Shown: positions 47,483-61,837, counted from the first letter of the stretch. The stretch: 64,000 nucleotides of DNA from Hirudinaria manillensis (GCA_034509925.1 CM067532.1:2964642-3028641), one strand, 5' to 3'. Program-made: numbers and translations. Notes: generated from the letters alone by a model not told the origin.

Positions 47483-47664
47483 ACTCGAACTGCAGTTTCT
47501 TGTGATGTTGTAAATAAATTCTAAATTAAAATCATTGAAATAAAAATGCTTGAAAGTAGACTTTATTTTATTATAATTGAAATTATTGGCTGAGAGTTTG
47601 GATTTATTTATGTAAGTGGCAATATTTTCCTTGCCCTCCACCATTTCTATTGCATAATTGAAGA

Positions 47665-47935
47665 TCACTTCAGAATTTGCTGCAAAATTTGGTATTGTGT
47701 GACTAAAATGTTATGTAAACTTTAATTTAAATCAATTAGTTAACATCTGTAAGTCACAAATCTATGAATCAAAGCCTATATTTGAGTTTAATAATACCAT
47801 GGTGAATTGGGCTTTGTGAGCTGTGCCATTATTCATGTCAATCCCTCGAGGAATACAACTCTTATCGGAGATAGCTGGAATTTTATTGCCAGCAGAAGCA
47901 ATGAAGGAGGCATGAAGAGGCCATTGAGAAGCCAT
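47665..47935 (-). CDS. Possible small gene opposite the POP5 3' end
   Basis: Exon 47935-47798 starts with ATG, is open for 46 codons and ends at a possible donor (ACCATG|GTATTA). A good acceptor at 47682-47680 (TTTTGCAG) would add QILK and a stop, giving a 50-residue protein beginning MASQWPLHASFIASAGNKIP. AATAAA follows near 47560 on the minus strand. A TATAAAAG at 48557-48550 could be its promoter, and other minus-strand open segments lie between. The reading frame stays open upstream of the ATG, so this may be the last part of a larger gene. No family recognised. Confidence 0.3.
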
Positions 47936-48569
47936 GTAAGCATTTTGATAGTCGAGTGCTTTTCAAGGTCCTACGATGGTGTGATTCTTAGAAGATTCCA
48001 CAAAAGAAAACTTTTTGCTTATTGTTTTGTATTTGTTTAAGCGGTTCAGTTGTACTTTTTTTTTCCAGTCTCATGGGGCATTGAGAGCTTTTAAAATCAA
48101 AAACTGAATTCGAAAATTATTCAATTTTAATTAAAAACTGAATTGGAATAAGTAAGATGAATTATTTAATAAGAATCGGCATTCGGAACCCATACTGATG
48201 CTCCTTTTCGTTCGCACAGCTTGCTGTTCCGGCGACCAGCAGTTTTAGATGAATGTCTTTGCGCTTAAGGAATTAATGGATAAAAAAAGAATAAGTGATA
48301 AAGATCGTTTGGCCAAGGAAAAATTATCTGCAAGAGATTTAAGGCATTGCATTCCAAGTTTGTGAACATTTTTTCCCTTTTAGGAACATAAGTTTAAATT
48401 CTCCTTTGAATCCAGTAACTAAGTTAACTTTTGGAACATTTTGGAGGAATGGACACGAAATTCGGGTGCAAAATTTTTTCAATTTGGGAATAAAATCATT
48501 TAAACATCCGCACGTTTATTCTATATATTCAGTTACATATTCAAGGCATCCTTTTATATTGCGCGGTTG

Positions 48570-51160
48570 TAGGGGTAATGACCATATCAAACCTCCCCAA
48601 ATCCGCTAAGGGTGGAATCTTCTGTCAGTGAGCAGCCTAAGAAATGCTTTTGGAGTCCTCTGTACCAGCATTTAAATGAAACCTTTCAGGATTCCAGCTT
48701 TTTATTTTTCTTGAAGCAATTTTTTGAAGCAGCGTAAATCACGTGAAATCGAATTACCAGTAGCCTTATAAATGCCTTTGAATGCTCGGCTCGGTCATGA
48801 CATTGAAAGCTTTTTGTAATTATTCGTTTTTAATGCAATGAAATCTCGATTTTCCAGCTTTGATTTCTATTGTTTATAATTTATAATTCCCCCCGTTGGA
48901 GGGAGATTTGCCAGAACCACACACGATGAATTTATGCAGATGAGGGTACACTTCGGATTACTGTCAGAATTTGTCTTAAACGTTTTAGAATGAAAACAGG
49001 AATTAAAAAAAAGGACATGAATTTCCAGGCAAACTCGAAAGTACTTTTAAAACCAAGATGGCCAAGATGGTCGACAAGCATTAATTTGTTACTTCAGATT
49101 TCTTTTTCTCAACTAATCTGAAGGTTTTCCGTGGATCCTGGAGACTGGCGGCATTTTTTTTATCAAAATGTCCTTTGAAATCTTTTTATCTTTTTTCTCT
49201 CCAGTTGATGTTGGATGTGTTTTGGTCACAATATCTTGTCATCAGCACAAACATATGAATCTTCTTCCTCCTTCCTTCCTTCCTTCCTTCCTTCCTTCCT
49301 TCCTTCCTTCCTCATATTCAAATTGTAAAATGAAGCTTTTTTGGTCGCTCGCCTCAAAAGCAACTGTTTTGTGAAATTCTCGGCATAATTTTTCAGATTA
49401 GCCTTCGGCAAAAGAGAGAGAGAGAGAGCGTCTGATTTTGTGTTGCTTATGACAAAATTCTTTACTTCGGGTTTTTTTTTAATCAACCATTTTTTGTGCG
49501 TATATTCAATAAAGTAGGGTGTTAAAGAACACGTTAAACATTCCTTTGTCTCCTATTTTATACGGGAGGCAGTCTCCAGTTTTGTTCCCGTGAGTACCAA
49601 ATTAGGTACTTCGAGTCAGTGGCTTCTCCTCGATAAATTTTTCAATCTGTGAAATAATCGATTACTTTCTATTTTAAGGTATTCAGTAATAGAAATAATT
49701 ATTTACTGAGAGGATAAATTTAATTCAACACGTTTAATTAGATGAATCCACTGGGACACCTCTGCCAATTCACTTTTTAAGCATCCAATTGGTTTCGTAC
49801 CTTCCGCAATGATTTTAAAATTGGTCCTAAATGGTTTTACTTTTCCTATTGCTAGAGTTTATTTAAAATACTTATTTAAAGTTATGGATAATAACAGAAA
49901 TAATAACAGAAATCTTCCTGAAGTTGCCGGAGTCTGTTTGGCTCGACATCATTAAAACATCGTGCGAGGCGTTCGACTTGGCCTCATTTGTGGCATTTCC
50001 AAATCCTCCTTTTGAAATCGTAACTTGGTGTGCGTTTCCGTGGTAAACGCAACTAAATCCGTCGTTGGACGCTCTCAACTTCCACGATCTGAAGTTTCCA
50101 GGACGTGGAAAGTTACCGCGTTCGATTGAAGTGCTCCGTAATTGGAAATAAAAGTTAATTGAGTTCTTACTCATTCAACTTGTGTCAATCCGCCAGGTTT
50201 TAAAGATGCATCGAATTGTGCCGACACGTTGATCCAATTAAAATTATTATCATTATTATTATTTATTACCTCTAGAAGGAAAAGCCACGCAGTATGCAAG
50301 AGTTGAGCAACATGGTCTGGTATGTTAATGAGCACGCTAATTAGCACGTTAATGCTTGCAATTAGCAGTCCCTTCGAATGGCAGGTTAAGGAATAAATTA
50401 GACTCCGATCGATCACTTAGAATCCAATTGCTCGCCGATCTCCACGATTCCAAGCATCGGCTGCAGCCAAAAAGTTTAGTAAAAAGATTTATTTTTGAGG
50501 GGATGGACGTGCAACAACAACAACAACAACGACGAGGACGACGACGACGAAGACGACGACGACGACGAAGACGACGACGACCTCAAATTAACAACAACAG
50601 ATCTGTATATCCGTATTTTCTTACAACTTGTCAGGAAACATCACCTTCTCGTCTGCTTGTTTGCCACAATTAGCAACTAATTATTTCTTATTAATCACAT
50701 CGAGTAATTGCAATTATCAATGACCGGAATATTATTTATATTAATAATACATCGTTTGGTTGAACTTGAACAACAGTATCGATGTGATTTGGTCATGATA
50801 ATCACTATTGTAATAACTATGGACAGATTGTAATAAATTACGTATGTAATACATAGGTAGATATTAATTATAATAGGTTGTAAAATATTAACTCATGTAA
50901 AATATTAATAATTAAAATTATCATCATTATAGCATCGTTATTATTATTATTATTATATAATACACGTATTAATAATAATAATAATAATAATAATAACAAT
51001 AATAATAATGGTCCTACTGGTATCGAATTTATTAAAGATTTTAATTATTAAATGTCTAAATTCGATTTCTTGCCGCTCGGCGCGTAGAATCTGCGGTGCT
51101 GAGGCCTTTAAAAGCTTCCGGGAGAATTTCTCAGAGATTCAGAAACGCTTTCAACGCTCG
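48570..51160. other. Stretch without a secure gene
   Basis: It holds a (CCTT)n tract (about 49268-49313), a (GA)n tract near 49420, AAT repeats, a CAA/GAC trinucleotide run (50509-50582) and ATA repeats (50940-51010). The frames at 49872-50174 (minus) and 50356-50673 (plus) are open by composition or repeats. I could not connect them to known domains. Confidence 0.45.
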
Positions 51161-51256
51161 TTTCAAGCGCGGTTCGTCCGCCATTTTGGATTTACTTTGA
51201 ACCACAACAACAACGACAACAACAACGACAACAACAGCATCGGCAACTTTTGACAA

Positions 51257-51440
51257 CATCCGACAAACAACGTGTAGACGTTGAATGACCGCACAATCGT
51301 TTCTCTCGTTTCCATCTGCTTCTCGAGCAAGACTTGGTTGACAGTCGAAACGAGGGAGGTGGACGAAGTGTCAGCCTTTTTCTTGGAGGAGATTCTTTTT
51401 AGTTGATTCTGGATCTCCGTCAGCGAGGTTCGTGGCTTTC
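51257..51440 (-). other. Candidate coding exon, unassigned
   Basis: A minus-strand frame reads TSLTEIQNQLKRISSKKKAD, then TVNQVLLEKQMETRETIVRS, with amino-acid use and codon choice like real coiled-coil coding sequence and no repeat origin. A possible acceptor (GTTGAAAG) and donor (TTCAAC|GTCTAC) flank it. No partner exon was found. It could belong to a minus-strand gene in the 51-53 kb interval. Confidence 0.25.
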
Positions 51441-52187
51441 AACTTTTGAATTCGATCGAATTCCATCGGTCGCAGTAACCTTTAGAAGGAAGTGTTGCAA
51501 ATTAAAGTGAATTTCAAATTTTAATAAGCAAAATATAACAAAATTAATTTCATAATTTCCTCGAGAAGTTAATTTCCTTTTAGTTCTCATTTCGAGGAGT
51601 TTTGTTCTACGTGAACGGCATTTTTTCTGCCAAGGCCAGCCAAATTTTCCTTGACGAGTGCCATCTCGTGTCAACATTCATCTTTTTCCGAGAGCACGTG
51701 GGTGGACATTCCATCTTGATGGGCGTGACGTCACCACTTGAAGATACGAGTTCTAAAAATAAAATGGGAGATGGGGTGTGGGTGTGGGTCTGGGTCTGGC
51801 TGGGTGGAGGGTTAGATGGGTGCATTTTACGATAAACAACGAACGTGGATGTAGCGTTGCAATGTGATTTACTTTGTAACGTAGCTAATGATTATTAATT
51901 TGCGAATCGTAATTATTACATCGTAATTATTACATCGTAATTATCACCATCGTGATTGGCGTATCGTTGTTATGAGACTGTAATTATTACACTTGTAATT
52001 AACTTTACATTGTTGCTGGGCCACGACTCACTCACGAGGTGAGTGAACGTTTAATGAAACACGACTTGAGATTTGCTTCAAGAGACGTGATAATCCACGT
52101 TCAGCATTCATTCATTCATTCAACATTCATGCATTTCGGTCCACCATCCTTGGAAGCAATCGACTGAATTTATTGGTTGAATAATGC

Positions 52188-52470
52188 TTAATTGATTGAT
52201 TGAGTGAATGTTTTTTGATTGATCCGTTGAGTGGCCGGTCGATTGATTGATCGGTTAATTGATTGAGTGATTGATTGAATGAGTGAATGTTTTTTGACTG
52301 GTTGATTGATTGATTGACTGATTGATTGAGCGAGTGAGTGAATGCTTTTTGTTTGATTGATTGATTTATTGATTGATGGAGTGATGGATTTACGGAGTGA
52401 TTGATTGGTTGACAAACTTATTCGTTGATCGATCGATTGATTGATTAATTGATTGATTGATTGCACATGA
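52188..52470. repeat. (TTGA)n-derived tetranucleotide repeat
   Basis: About 280 bp of imperfect TGATTGAT/GAGTGAT units. Minus-strand translation gives a meaningless SINQSINQ peptide. Confidence 0.9.
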
Positions 52471-53699
52471 TTTTGTAAATTCCGGCTGTTAGTTAATCTA
52501 ATAATTAATATTCAGTCAGCAAGAATAAATTAATTTATAATCCAATATCGGATTAATTAATGGGTTAATTATTTAATTATTTTGTTATTAATTTAGAATA
52601 TTAATAACTTTTCTCTTAATTATAATATAAAATAAATATTAATAACTACTCTTGTTGTCCAATTTCAGCAACCAATTTCATGCAATTAACTTGACAATCT
52701 CACAACCAATGGGTTATCAGCCCCAATCCAGTATGACGTCACGATCCATTACGATCCTAATTAACTTCCGTCTAATTAAATAATCCAAAAGAGGCGAATT
52801 GAATTTAAAAAATAAAATAAAATAAATAAATAAATAAATAAAATTCGTAAACAAAATTTGAAAACTTTTAAAATCTCAAGTCTTGGATCGTAACCAAGAG
52901 AAGGAGGAGGAGGAGGAAGAGGAGGAACGCGGCAGCTGCGATGTTTCCGCCGGAGCTCTTCCAGATGCAACACTCCTGTGCATCTCCAGACGTGGCCTGG
53001 AAAGAGTAATAACGTCTGCATTCCTTGGCGCCACTTCGACTCATCCATTAAACTTGGCCAGTTTCAATGCCGGCCGATTATGAGTAATATTAGTTTGCAC
53101 CTTTCTCTCAACTTTAAATGCACTTTTACACGTGTGTGGACCTAAGAACTGGGCCGTTGTGCCGTTGTGCTCTTGTGAGCACAGAGAAGCGTGTCTCTGG
53201 GTTGTGAATATGATAGCGATCGCATTTTATCATCGCTCATCATTATCACCTTCGGGAAAATGTCCCGCTGTTAAAGTAATTGTTTTAATCGTCCTAATAC
53301 TTTTTTACTGCTCGCGTGTGCCATCATCGCTATCATTATCGTCGTCGTCATCACTATTGTGGTCACGTGGTCGTTTCCTGTCTGAATCTGACGAATGACG
53401 ACGACGATGACGATGACTTTGAAATCTCCTTCTTTCGGAAACTCCTGAGCTGCAAAAATGCCAAAATGTCGAAAATGTCCGAGATTTTCGTGGCCGTAAA
53501 ATAAAACAAACAGTTTTTTTTTTCTTTCTGAATCTATTTTCCATCCAGGCATCTTTGGAATCAACTGCGATTTCAACTCCTGAAGTTCTTTGTAAACCAC
53601 TCCACGTCCGGAAAGAGTGAAAGAGGAACAGCATTTCTTCACATTCCAGTTTAAGTTGTTCTTTCTTAAAAAAATAAAATAAAATATAAAAAATCGAAT

Positions 53700-53749
53700 T
53701 GAGAAATAAAATGAAATAATAATAATAATGATAATAATAAAAAATAATA

Positions 53750-53792
<43 letters not shown>

Positions 53793-54075
53793 TAATCCAC
53801 TCAAAGTGGCCTGGAAATCGTTAAAGGCAGATAAAGTGGAATAAGTAGACCTTTATCTCCCTCGGCTGTTCAACTTATCTGACCAGAGTGAAGTTTTAAT
53901 CCCGTCGCCTGTTAAATCGGCTTCTGATTATTATTATTGTTATTATTATTCTTGTAATTGTTCTAATTATAATAATAACTAAGACGACGGCATTGATGAT
54001 GACGACAACGACGAAGATGGTGGAGGTGATGATGATGATGACGATGACTGTGACGACGATGATGATGGTAATAGA
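53700..54075. repeat. AAT and GAT/GAC microsatellites before the first DGK exon
   Basis: AAT units (53717-53790) and GAT/GAC units (53987-54070) flank a short unique segment. Open frames through them are compositional. The acceptor of the 54141 exon follows. Confidence 0.85.
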
Positions 54076-54140
54076 TGGTAATAGGACATTGGTAATAGTT
54101 ATAAATTATGATTGTCCTTATTAATATTTAATTTATGCAG

Positions 54141-57100
54141 GCAAACATCCGTGAGGTGATGGCTCTTTTCCACTGGGACAAGCTGAGTCCTCTGGAGTTT
54201 CACCAGCTACAAGAATACACCTCGTGTCAGTAGGATATTATAATTAATTATAATATATATATATATATTTATTTATTTATTAACCTTATTATTATCTATT
54301 TATGTATTAATTTATGCTTTAAATGTATTTGAATTGGAATCTGATAAAAATGTGCCCCGTCCTAAACATTTATTTTCTTATTATTACAACCCTTATTTAC
54401 ATTGCCTCCGTCAGGCCAAAGGTCAAGCTCTGATAAACATACATGTATTTGGCTATCAGAGTTTGTTTTGGCAAGTGAATGTCATGAATATGCATTATAT
54501 TCCACAGGCCATCCAATCACGCTGTTGCACTTAATGGATATTCAATCACTTAACGTGGCTCATTAGCATTCAATTACACGTAATAATACCTACTAATGTA
54601 GTTGCAATTTCGAATATTTAATTAGAAAATCGATTTTGTCATTTATTTCCAGTATTTTGGTTAATAAAAACCGAATAACTATTCCAGGTAAGAGATGTCG
54701 GCGAGTATTTTAATTGCTTAATTTGTCGTTAATGTTTTTAACATCCTCCTACTTCGAGTCTGGGAGGTCCGTGTGCCACCCAAACTTCGATCTTGAATGC
54801 ATTCATGCACGTGAATTCCGAGCATGAATGTCAAAATGGCAAAAGCATTCCTCGCTACGTTGATTATTCTATTAACTTACGAGGGTCTGCGTTCATTTTT
54901 AGTAGCGAAGATATTTCGGTACGGACTTGTGTAAGTAGGCGAACGTTATTTCCGTCTGCTGTTCTCCCGCGGAAGGCGGAACTTTTTTCAGGTTTTGACG
55001 AATAAATGCGCAAAAATCTGGTATTTTTTCGTTGGTATTTTTTTTTAAACTTGAAAATGGCGAAAATGTCGGCGAAATTCCGGAAAAATGAGTTTCTCTT
55101 TCAGATAAAAGTCAGCGTTGGCATTTTATGTCCAATTCCATGTCCTCGCAAAGTTATTAAAGAAGATTTTTTGTAAAAAAAATACGTAAAATGCGTAAAT
55201 AAGCGGACCGACGAACTTCATATTCTTAACATAAAGTGGGTGTTGTGCCACTCAATAATGAAACTTGGATTTATTCGTGATTTTCTGCTATTTTAATAAC
55301 AATGTAATAATAACGTAATAACAATAATATGATAATAATAATACTTATTATACCAATAATAGCAATATAATAATAATGCAATTATTTAATTGTAATTATA
55401 TATTAATTCATTACAATTCATTTTAAACACATTAAATTTATTTAATTGTAATAATTTAATGATTAAATTATTATCTGCTTCATCTCTTTTGCTGCTCGTT
55501 CTTTTCTCTTCAACCTTTCCATTTCATGCAGTTTCGAGGAAGATAAGATTTTACAGTTTCAGTGCATTGGTTTGATTTTAGAAAATGAGACGTTTGATTT
55601 TGATGACATCGGACGATAATTGGAGCTAGTGCATGTGTGTGGTCTCAGCGAGAGAAGGAAAGAGGGTCAACAAGACCGAGTATTCCAAGCGATCCTTTAC
55701 CTGGAGCGACACTTGGAAGATGTCTCCGGCTGGATTTTAAGATAAGGTCGGCATGCGACCAGTTACCCTCCAAGGATAATTTACGGAGCTGGGGTTTCAT
55801 GGAAGACGCCAAGTGCGACGGAACCGACTCACTGCACCACGTGCTCACCTATGTTCACACGCCCTTGGCAAGGGTCGGGACTCGTGGAGACACAATCAAG
55901 TTCCTCGAGAAGTATGAGAGGCCACAAAAGTGGTAGTATCCAGAGCAAACTTGGGCAAAATTACCGAGTGGCAGAAGATTTATTTTCTATGCGAGAGCTC
56001 CGTGCAGCTCTTCAAAAAAGCGATGTCGTACGCCAAGAAGGAATACCCTTGCAGAGGCAAACGATTGGACCATCGTTGACGAAATAGAAGGGATAAGGCA
56101 CTAGATCCAGGCGCTAATTGAAAGTTTAAAGAGGTCGGATATGGTGCTTATGTCACTGTCAACGTATGTCACCATCATGGTGGAATTGACGGTTCCGTGG
56201 GAGAACAGACTGGACTGCAACAATGCGCTCAAAGCGGAATAGCGATCGATGGATCTGGAAGCGAAAGGATAGCAGACTAACCTTACCCCAGTCGAATTCG
56301 GCGCAAAGAAGCCAATGGGAGCATCCACAAGCCGGAAAGTGAATCCGGATCGGAAAACCGACAGGGACATCCGGCTTATCACCGGAAAGCTTGAGGAGTT
56401 TCAAAGAAACATTTGAAGATGGAGGACCCCTCTGAGTAACAAATGTTACTGAAGATCAGGACTGAAGTAAACCCAGACTGCTACAAAATGGCAGTTAAAC
56501 GTTTTAATTTTTAGTAATTAATAAGTAAGTGCAAAATGATGTTTTAAGGAACCTATGGTTCCTTGTCGCACATCTGCTGCTGCCGTAAAGATTTATAAAA
56601 ACAAAACAAACGACGAATTTCCGAACAAATATTCAGCGAAAATGTTTGCACTGGGAAAAGGATTTCTTTGTAAAAATGTTTTCATTGTCTTCCAGACGCC
56701 ACTCGATCCGTCAAAGATGTCCTCAAGCAGTTCCAGGAGAACAAAGTATTCGCCACGACGAAAAACGAAGAGGTTTTTCAATTCTTTTTCAATTCTTTTT
56801 CATTTCGTTTTTTATTTACTTTCTAATGTGTTTCATTTTCATTACATTCCTCTCCTTTGCACTGCGTTGTTGTTGTTGCTGCTGCTAATTATTGATGTCA
56901 TCGGTAGCAGTTTTTGGATACTTTGACGGTTGGTGTGAATTAAATCTTGATATCTATTTGTTATGTATATGTATATATGTATATATATATATTAACCGTT
57001 ATAATATATTATTATCTATTTATGTATTAATTATACTTTAAATGTATTTGAATTGGAATCTGATAAAAATATGCCCGTCCTAAACATTTATTTTCTTGTT

Positions 57101-60100
57101 ATTCAAAATCTAAAGATTAAATCTCCAGCCACCACTCTTAAGTCCACGAGTTGTTGTTCTTTGTCGTTTGTTGATGAAGTGAAGTATGAGGACAGTTGGC
57201 CATATCACACCCCCTCCCCGTGGTCCAAGGGTCACAATCCCCTTCGGTGATAAATCTCTGCATAAATCTTCGGCTACAATCACCTTGTAATTCTCTCGTA
57301 GAAAACTTAGAAAAATACTTTTAAAAAGAATCACAGGTAGTCTTCCTCTGCATTTTATAATTGTATAATACCGATTTTAACGATTAGGTGAACGTTGGAT
57401 TACACTGAATTACTGCGAGTAATAATTTAATTATAATAAATTGTGAAAAATGGCGCCTGACTTAGAATCTATGTAGAAGGAGTGACCTTTTACTTGGCAG
57501 GAGGAATTAGTGGATTTATGAATGGATGGACGGATGAACGGATGAATGGATGGATGGATGGATCGTTGGATGGATGGATGGATGGATGGATGGATGGATG
57601 GATGGATGGATGGATGGATGGATGGATGGATGGATGGATGGATGGATGGATGGATGGATGGATGGATGGATGGATGGATGGATGGATGGATGGATGGATG
57701 GATGGATGGATGGATGGATGGATGGATGGATGGATGGATGGATGGATGGATGGATGGATGGATGGATGGATGGATGGATGGATGGATGGATGGATGGATG
57801 GATGGATGGATGGATGGATGGATGGATGGATGGAAGGATGGATGGATGGATGGATCGTTGGATGGATGGATGGATGGATGAATGGATGGATGGATGGATC
57901 GTTGGATGGATGGATAGATGGTTGGTTGGTTTGATGGGTAGGTAGAGTTTATCGATGGACGAGGAGCGTCAGGGAGTTTTATTGTCTCAGTTTTACCTGG
58001 AATAATCGTTAAATTCCGGCTCTGGAAATGAATCTAGGATTCTAATTTTGGAAAACAATTTAATTTTCTTTCTTTTATCTTCTCGTTCCTTCATGCGACT
58101 TTTTAACGTTATCGACCAAAAAAGGGTTGGATGAATGGATGGTGAAGGAAATGATTTATTAACGGAGGAATGAAAATATATCGCAGAAATAAAAAAAATA
58201 AATAAATAGCAAAAAAATCCCTCATAAAGTAATTAACCTAAACTAGACGGTATATTTGGAAAAATGTTTAAATTTATAACAATTACTCGAGCATAACAGA
58301 AACGAAAACGTTTAAAATAGAAAAAAAAATGTTACGCGCTACATAAAACGCAGGAAAGCAGACGAGAGCTTAAAAAGCAATAATGGCCTCCACGTTCTCC
58401 TTCTTGCATTTTAGGTGGAAGCGCTTTTTTCTCACCCATTTCGACGTAAACATTGAAGAGCTTGTTTTGGAGTTAAAAATAGAACTTTGAAATACTGAAA
58501 AGGTCTAAGATTTCAACGCCTCCCGCCTCTAACACGTGAGATCAACATTTTTTCCAGGGTTGTCATGGAAATCACGTGGAGACTATTTTTAGAGTGATGT
58601 TTTTTTTTTCCCTCAAGAAGTACTTCTTGTAATCCTTGTAGCCATCTGCAACCTCCATGGTTACCGATATTTCAGCATTATTTCATGGTCGTCGTCATCG
58701 TCATCATCACAATCATCATCATCATCATCATCGTCGTCGTCGACAAAACATCGTAAGAACCATGAAAACCATCTTGGTATTCTGTACATGAATGTTTAAT
58801 AATTACAGCTATAACCACGTTTTTCCTTCTCCTGCTCATCGTCTTCTTCCTCATCATCTTCATCATCAGTCACGATCACCAGAGCGTCATGATGTCAGGC
58901 TCACATTGTCAGTGATAATGAGACACCATCAATCGTCATTATCGTTTCGTCTCCTATGTGCTTCATTTTCAACTTAAGAATCTTTTCAATTTTTCTTAAT
59001 TTAAATTCCACTTTTATTCCACAAATAACTTATAATAGCTCAAATTATTAATTATTATTAATAGCAAATTGATATTTTTCAAATTAAAGCAAAAAAAGCG
59101 GACCAAAAAAGCGTTTAAAATGTTGGACATAAAATTTAAATTTCCGTCTAATCCGAGTTTGACTGGCTTTTCTCTTTCGTGTGCAAAGAATAGTCACGTG
59201 GGTGGTCTTCGTTACCTAACGAGTTTCACGTCATCGTCACCATCATCGTCATCATCATCATCATCATCGTCACTGCCGTCATCGTCGTCGTCGTCATCAT
59301 CATGCGAGATGTTGAGGATCATTATCTATGAATTTTACTTAATTTATAACATGTTGGAGTTTGGTTGATACTTGATAGGTGCTTGGTTGATATCCGGTTG
59401 ATGATTGGTCACGTTAATGATACTTTGATATCCGGTTGGTATTTGATTGATGTTTGGTTGGTACTTGGTTGATATCTGGTTGATGTTTGATTGATATTTG
59501 GTCAATCATCATTCCAATGAGAGCAATAAGAAGTGGCGCAGACCTAAGTTTTCCTTTCGATTTCAAACCAAGTTCCCCTTAAACAGTTTCGTGATCCACG
59601 CGATATTCACGCCTCCCACTCTCAAATCTCGAATGTTTGAAGAAGTTTTATAAATAATTTTTTTTTGTTTCTATATTTTTACATCTAATTATAATATCTT
59701 ATGTCTAATTATAATATTCTTACATCTTATTATAATATATTACATCAAACTCATGAATAATTATAGTTTTGATTTATTTTTAGAATGAAGCAATTAAAAT
59801 ATTAATAACAAAGAATAGCCATTGGTGGTCCTTTTTAGACCATCAGGTCAAGCGTTAAGGTCACCAAATTATGTATTCCCTCATTGTAAAGTAGAAGATG
59901 ATGATGATGGTGATGGTGTTGGTGATGGTGATGATGGGTGGTGATGATGACTATGAGTACGATCATGATAATGACCTAATAATATCTGTCAAGTAATCGC
60001 CTGATCATCCTGAGTTACCTCTCATATTCCCGCTCTTTTGCATCCCATCGTCTGCTTCACAGGATTTTTAATACTTTTGTCTATAATGTAAATACATTAT

Positions 60101-61806
60101 TTGTACTGCCATTATTTACAATCTCTTCGTTATGATCTTTGTTTACAATACCCTTACAATACCTCGTTTACAATGACTTTTAATGCCCTTGTTTACAATA
60201 CCCTTATAGTACCTTTTTTTATGATATGTTTGTATTCATTCATATTTATCTCCATTGGTAATATCTTTGTAAGATCTTTTATTTACGATATTCTTGTAAT
60301 AACGAAGCGGAAGTTAATAAAGCCAATGACATTCGTCGACATCGTTATCATCATCGTCGTCGTCGTCACCATCATCGTCATCATCATCACCTCTGCTAGC
60401 CACGTGACCATCTAATGGCACGGTGGATGCACAATGCACAGTGCACTGCGCCATGTTGCGTGTTTGTTTCATCAGCGACGAATCGATGAGGCCATGGATC
60501 GTAATATCCAATAATAATATCATCAAATGCAAAAATATTAATAATGGCGATGATGACGACGACGATGATGATGATGATGACGATGATAATAATAATTTCC
60601 TATCATAATATTGTCAATTTGGATAAAAGCTTGTGACGCCATCTACCTACAGATTGAATCTCACCTGTTGATCTGGTGATTGGCCGAGTCATTTATGTAG
60701 CGCGGCTTAATTTCAGGTGCGATGGCCGAACCCAGGATGCGAACTCCCTGCCTCTGGACCGACTCGATTGATGATGGTTCTCATCATTTTTTGGTCCAAT
60801 TCCAGCTGTTAATGGAGATTAATCTTGGAGCTGCGCACATTATTTTTCATTTATTCTTAGTTTTTTTTGTTGTTTTTCGATGTTCGGAAGAAAATATTTT
60901 TTTTGTGTTTCTATGCTCTTGGCTAAATGCACTCGCGTATTAAATGGGAGGTTTTTTTTCTATTTTTTGTATTTATTCAATAAATTGATAATTTAATTGT
61001 ACTTTAAAATTTAATTTGAAACTCGAGCCTACGGTTTCTTGCTCGTTTTTCAAACAAAGTTGTCGTCGGAAGAAGTCTTCTTCATTTTATTCTTTTCCAT
61101 CTATCGCGATAATCTTCTTTGTCAATGCCGATGCTAATTCGCCGTAGTCGTCATCGTCAACGTCATCATCATCATCGTCATCATCATCATCATCGTCGTC
61201 ATCGTCACCATCATCATTATCACGATTTATCATAAAAATATTAAGCAATTGTCGTTAGACTTTATGTTATTATATTTTATGCCATTAAGAAACATTGGTT
61301 TCGTGTCTTAAAAGAATTGCCGCTCAACTAATTGTTTAGTTCTGGCTTTTCGTAGGATATTGTGCGCCACTTGCACGCACCAAGCATCATAATCACAACC
61401 GGTGGTTATATGAAAGCAATCATAATCACTACTTGTGGTTACATGATAGATATCATGTATAATCACTGCTTATATAGAAGCAATCATAATCACAACCAGT
61501 GGTTATGTGATAGCAATCATAATCAAAACCAGTGGTTACATGGAATCAGTGAAATAAATATAATTTAAAAAAGAAAGACGATGATGATACCTTGGAACTC
61601 ACTGCCACCTGATTTTATTAACGTAACAACTTTTTCAAGATTCAACGCACTCATGCGTGACTTTGATCTTAGCAAATACCTTACATATATAACTGACTCT
61701 CATTGTCGTCATTATCTTTACCATGATTCATATTCTCGATTTGTCCTTTGCTCGAATTTGACAAAACTGTGTTAGTGGTTCTATTGGGCCCTTCAGTTTG
61801 TAAATA

Positions 61807-61837
<31 letters not shown>

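Noticed and set aside
53271..53804. 177-codon minus-strand frame with Leu/Ile runs
   Set aside because: N-terminal part is AAT microsatellite and the remainder contains GTC/ATC repeats. No domain, no supporting splice sites.
57482..57945. Three overlapping long open frames of MDGW repeats
   Set aside because: They are translations of a 4-bp ATGG array, in which every frame is open. No start context, splice sites or unique sequence.
61378..61555. CRISPR-like regularly spaced repeats
   Set aside because: Eukaryotic intron, repeats degenerate and spacers not unique, no cas genes. It is a minisatellite.
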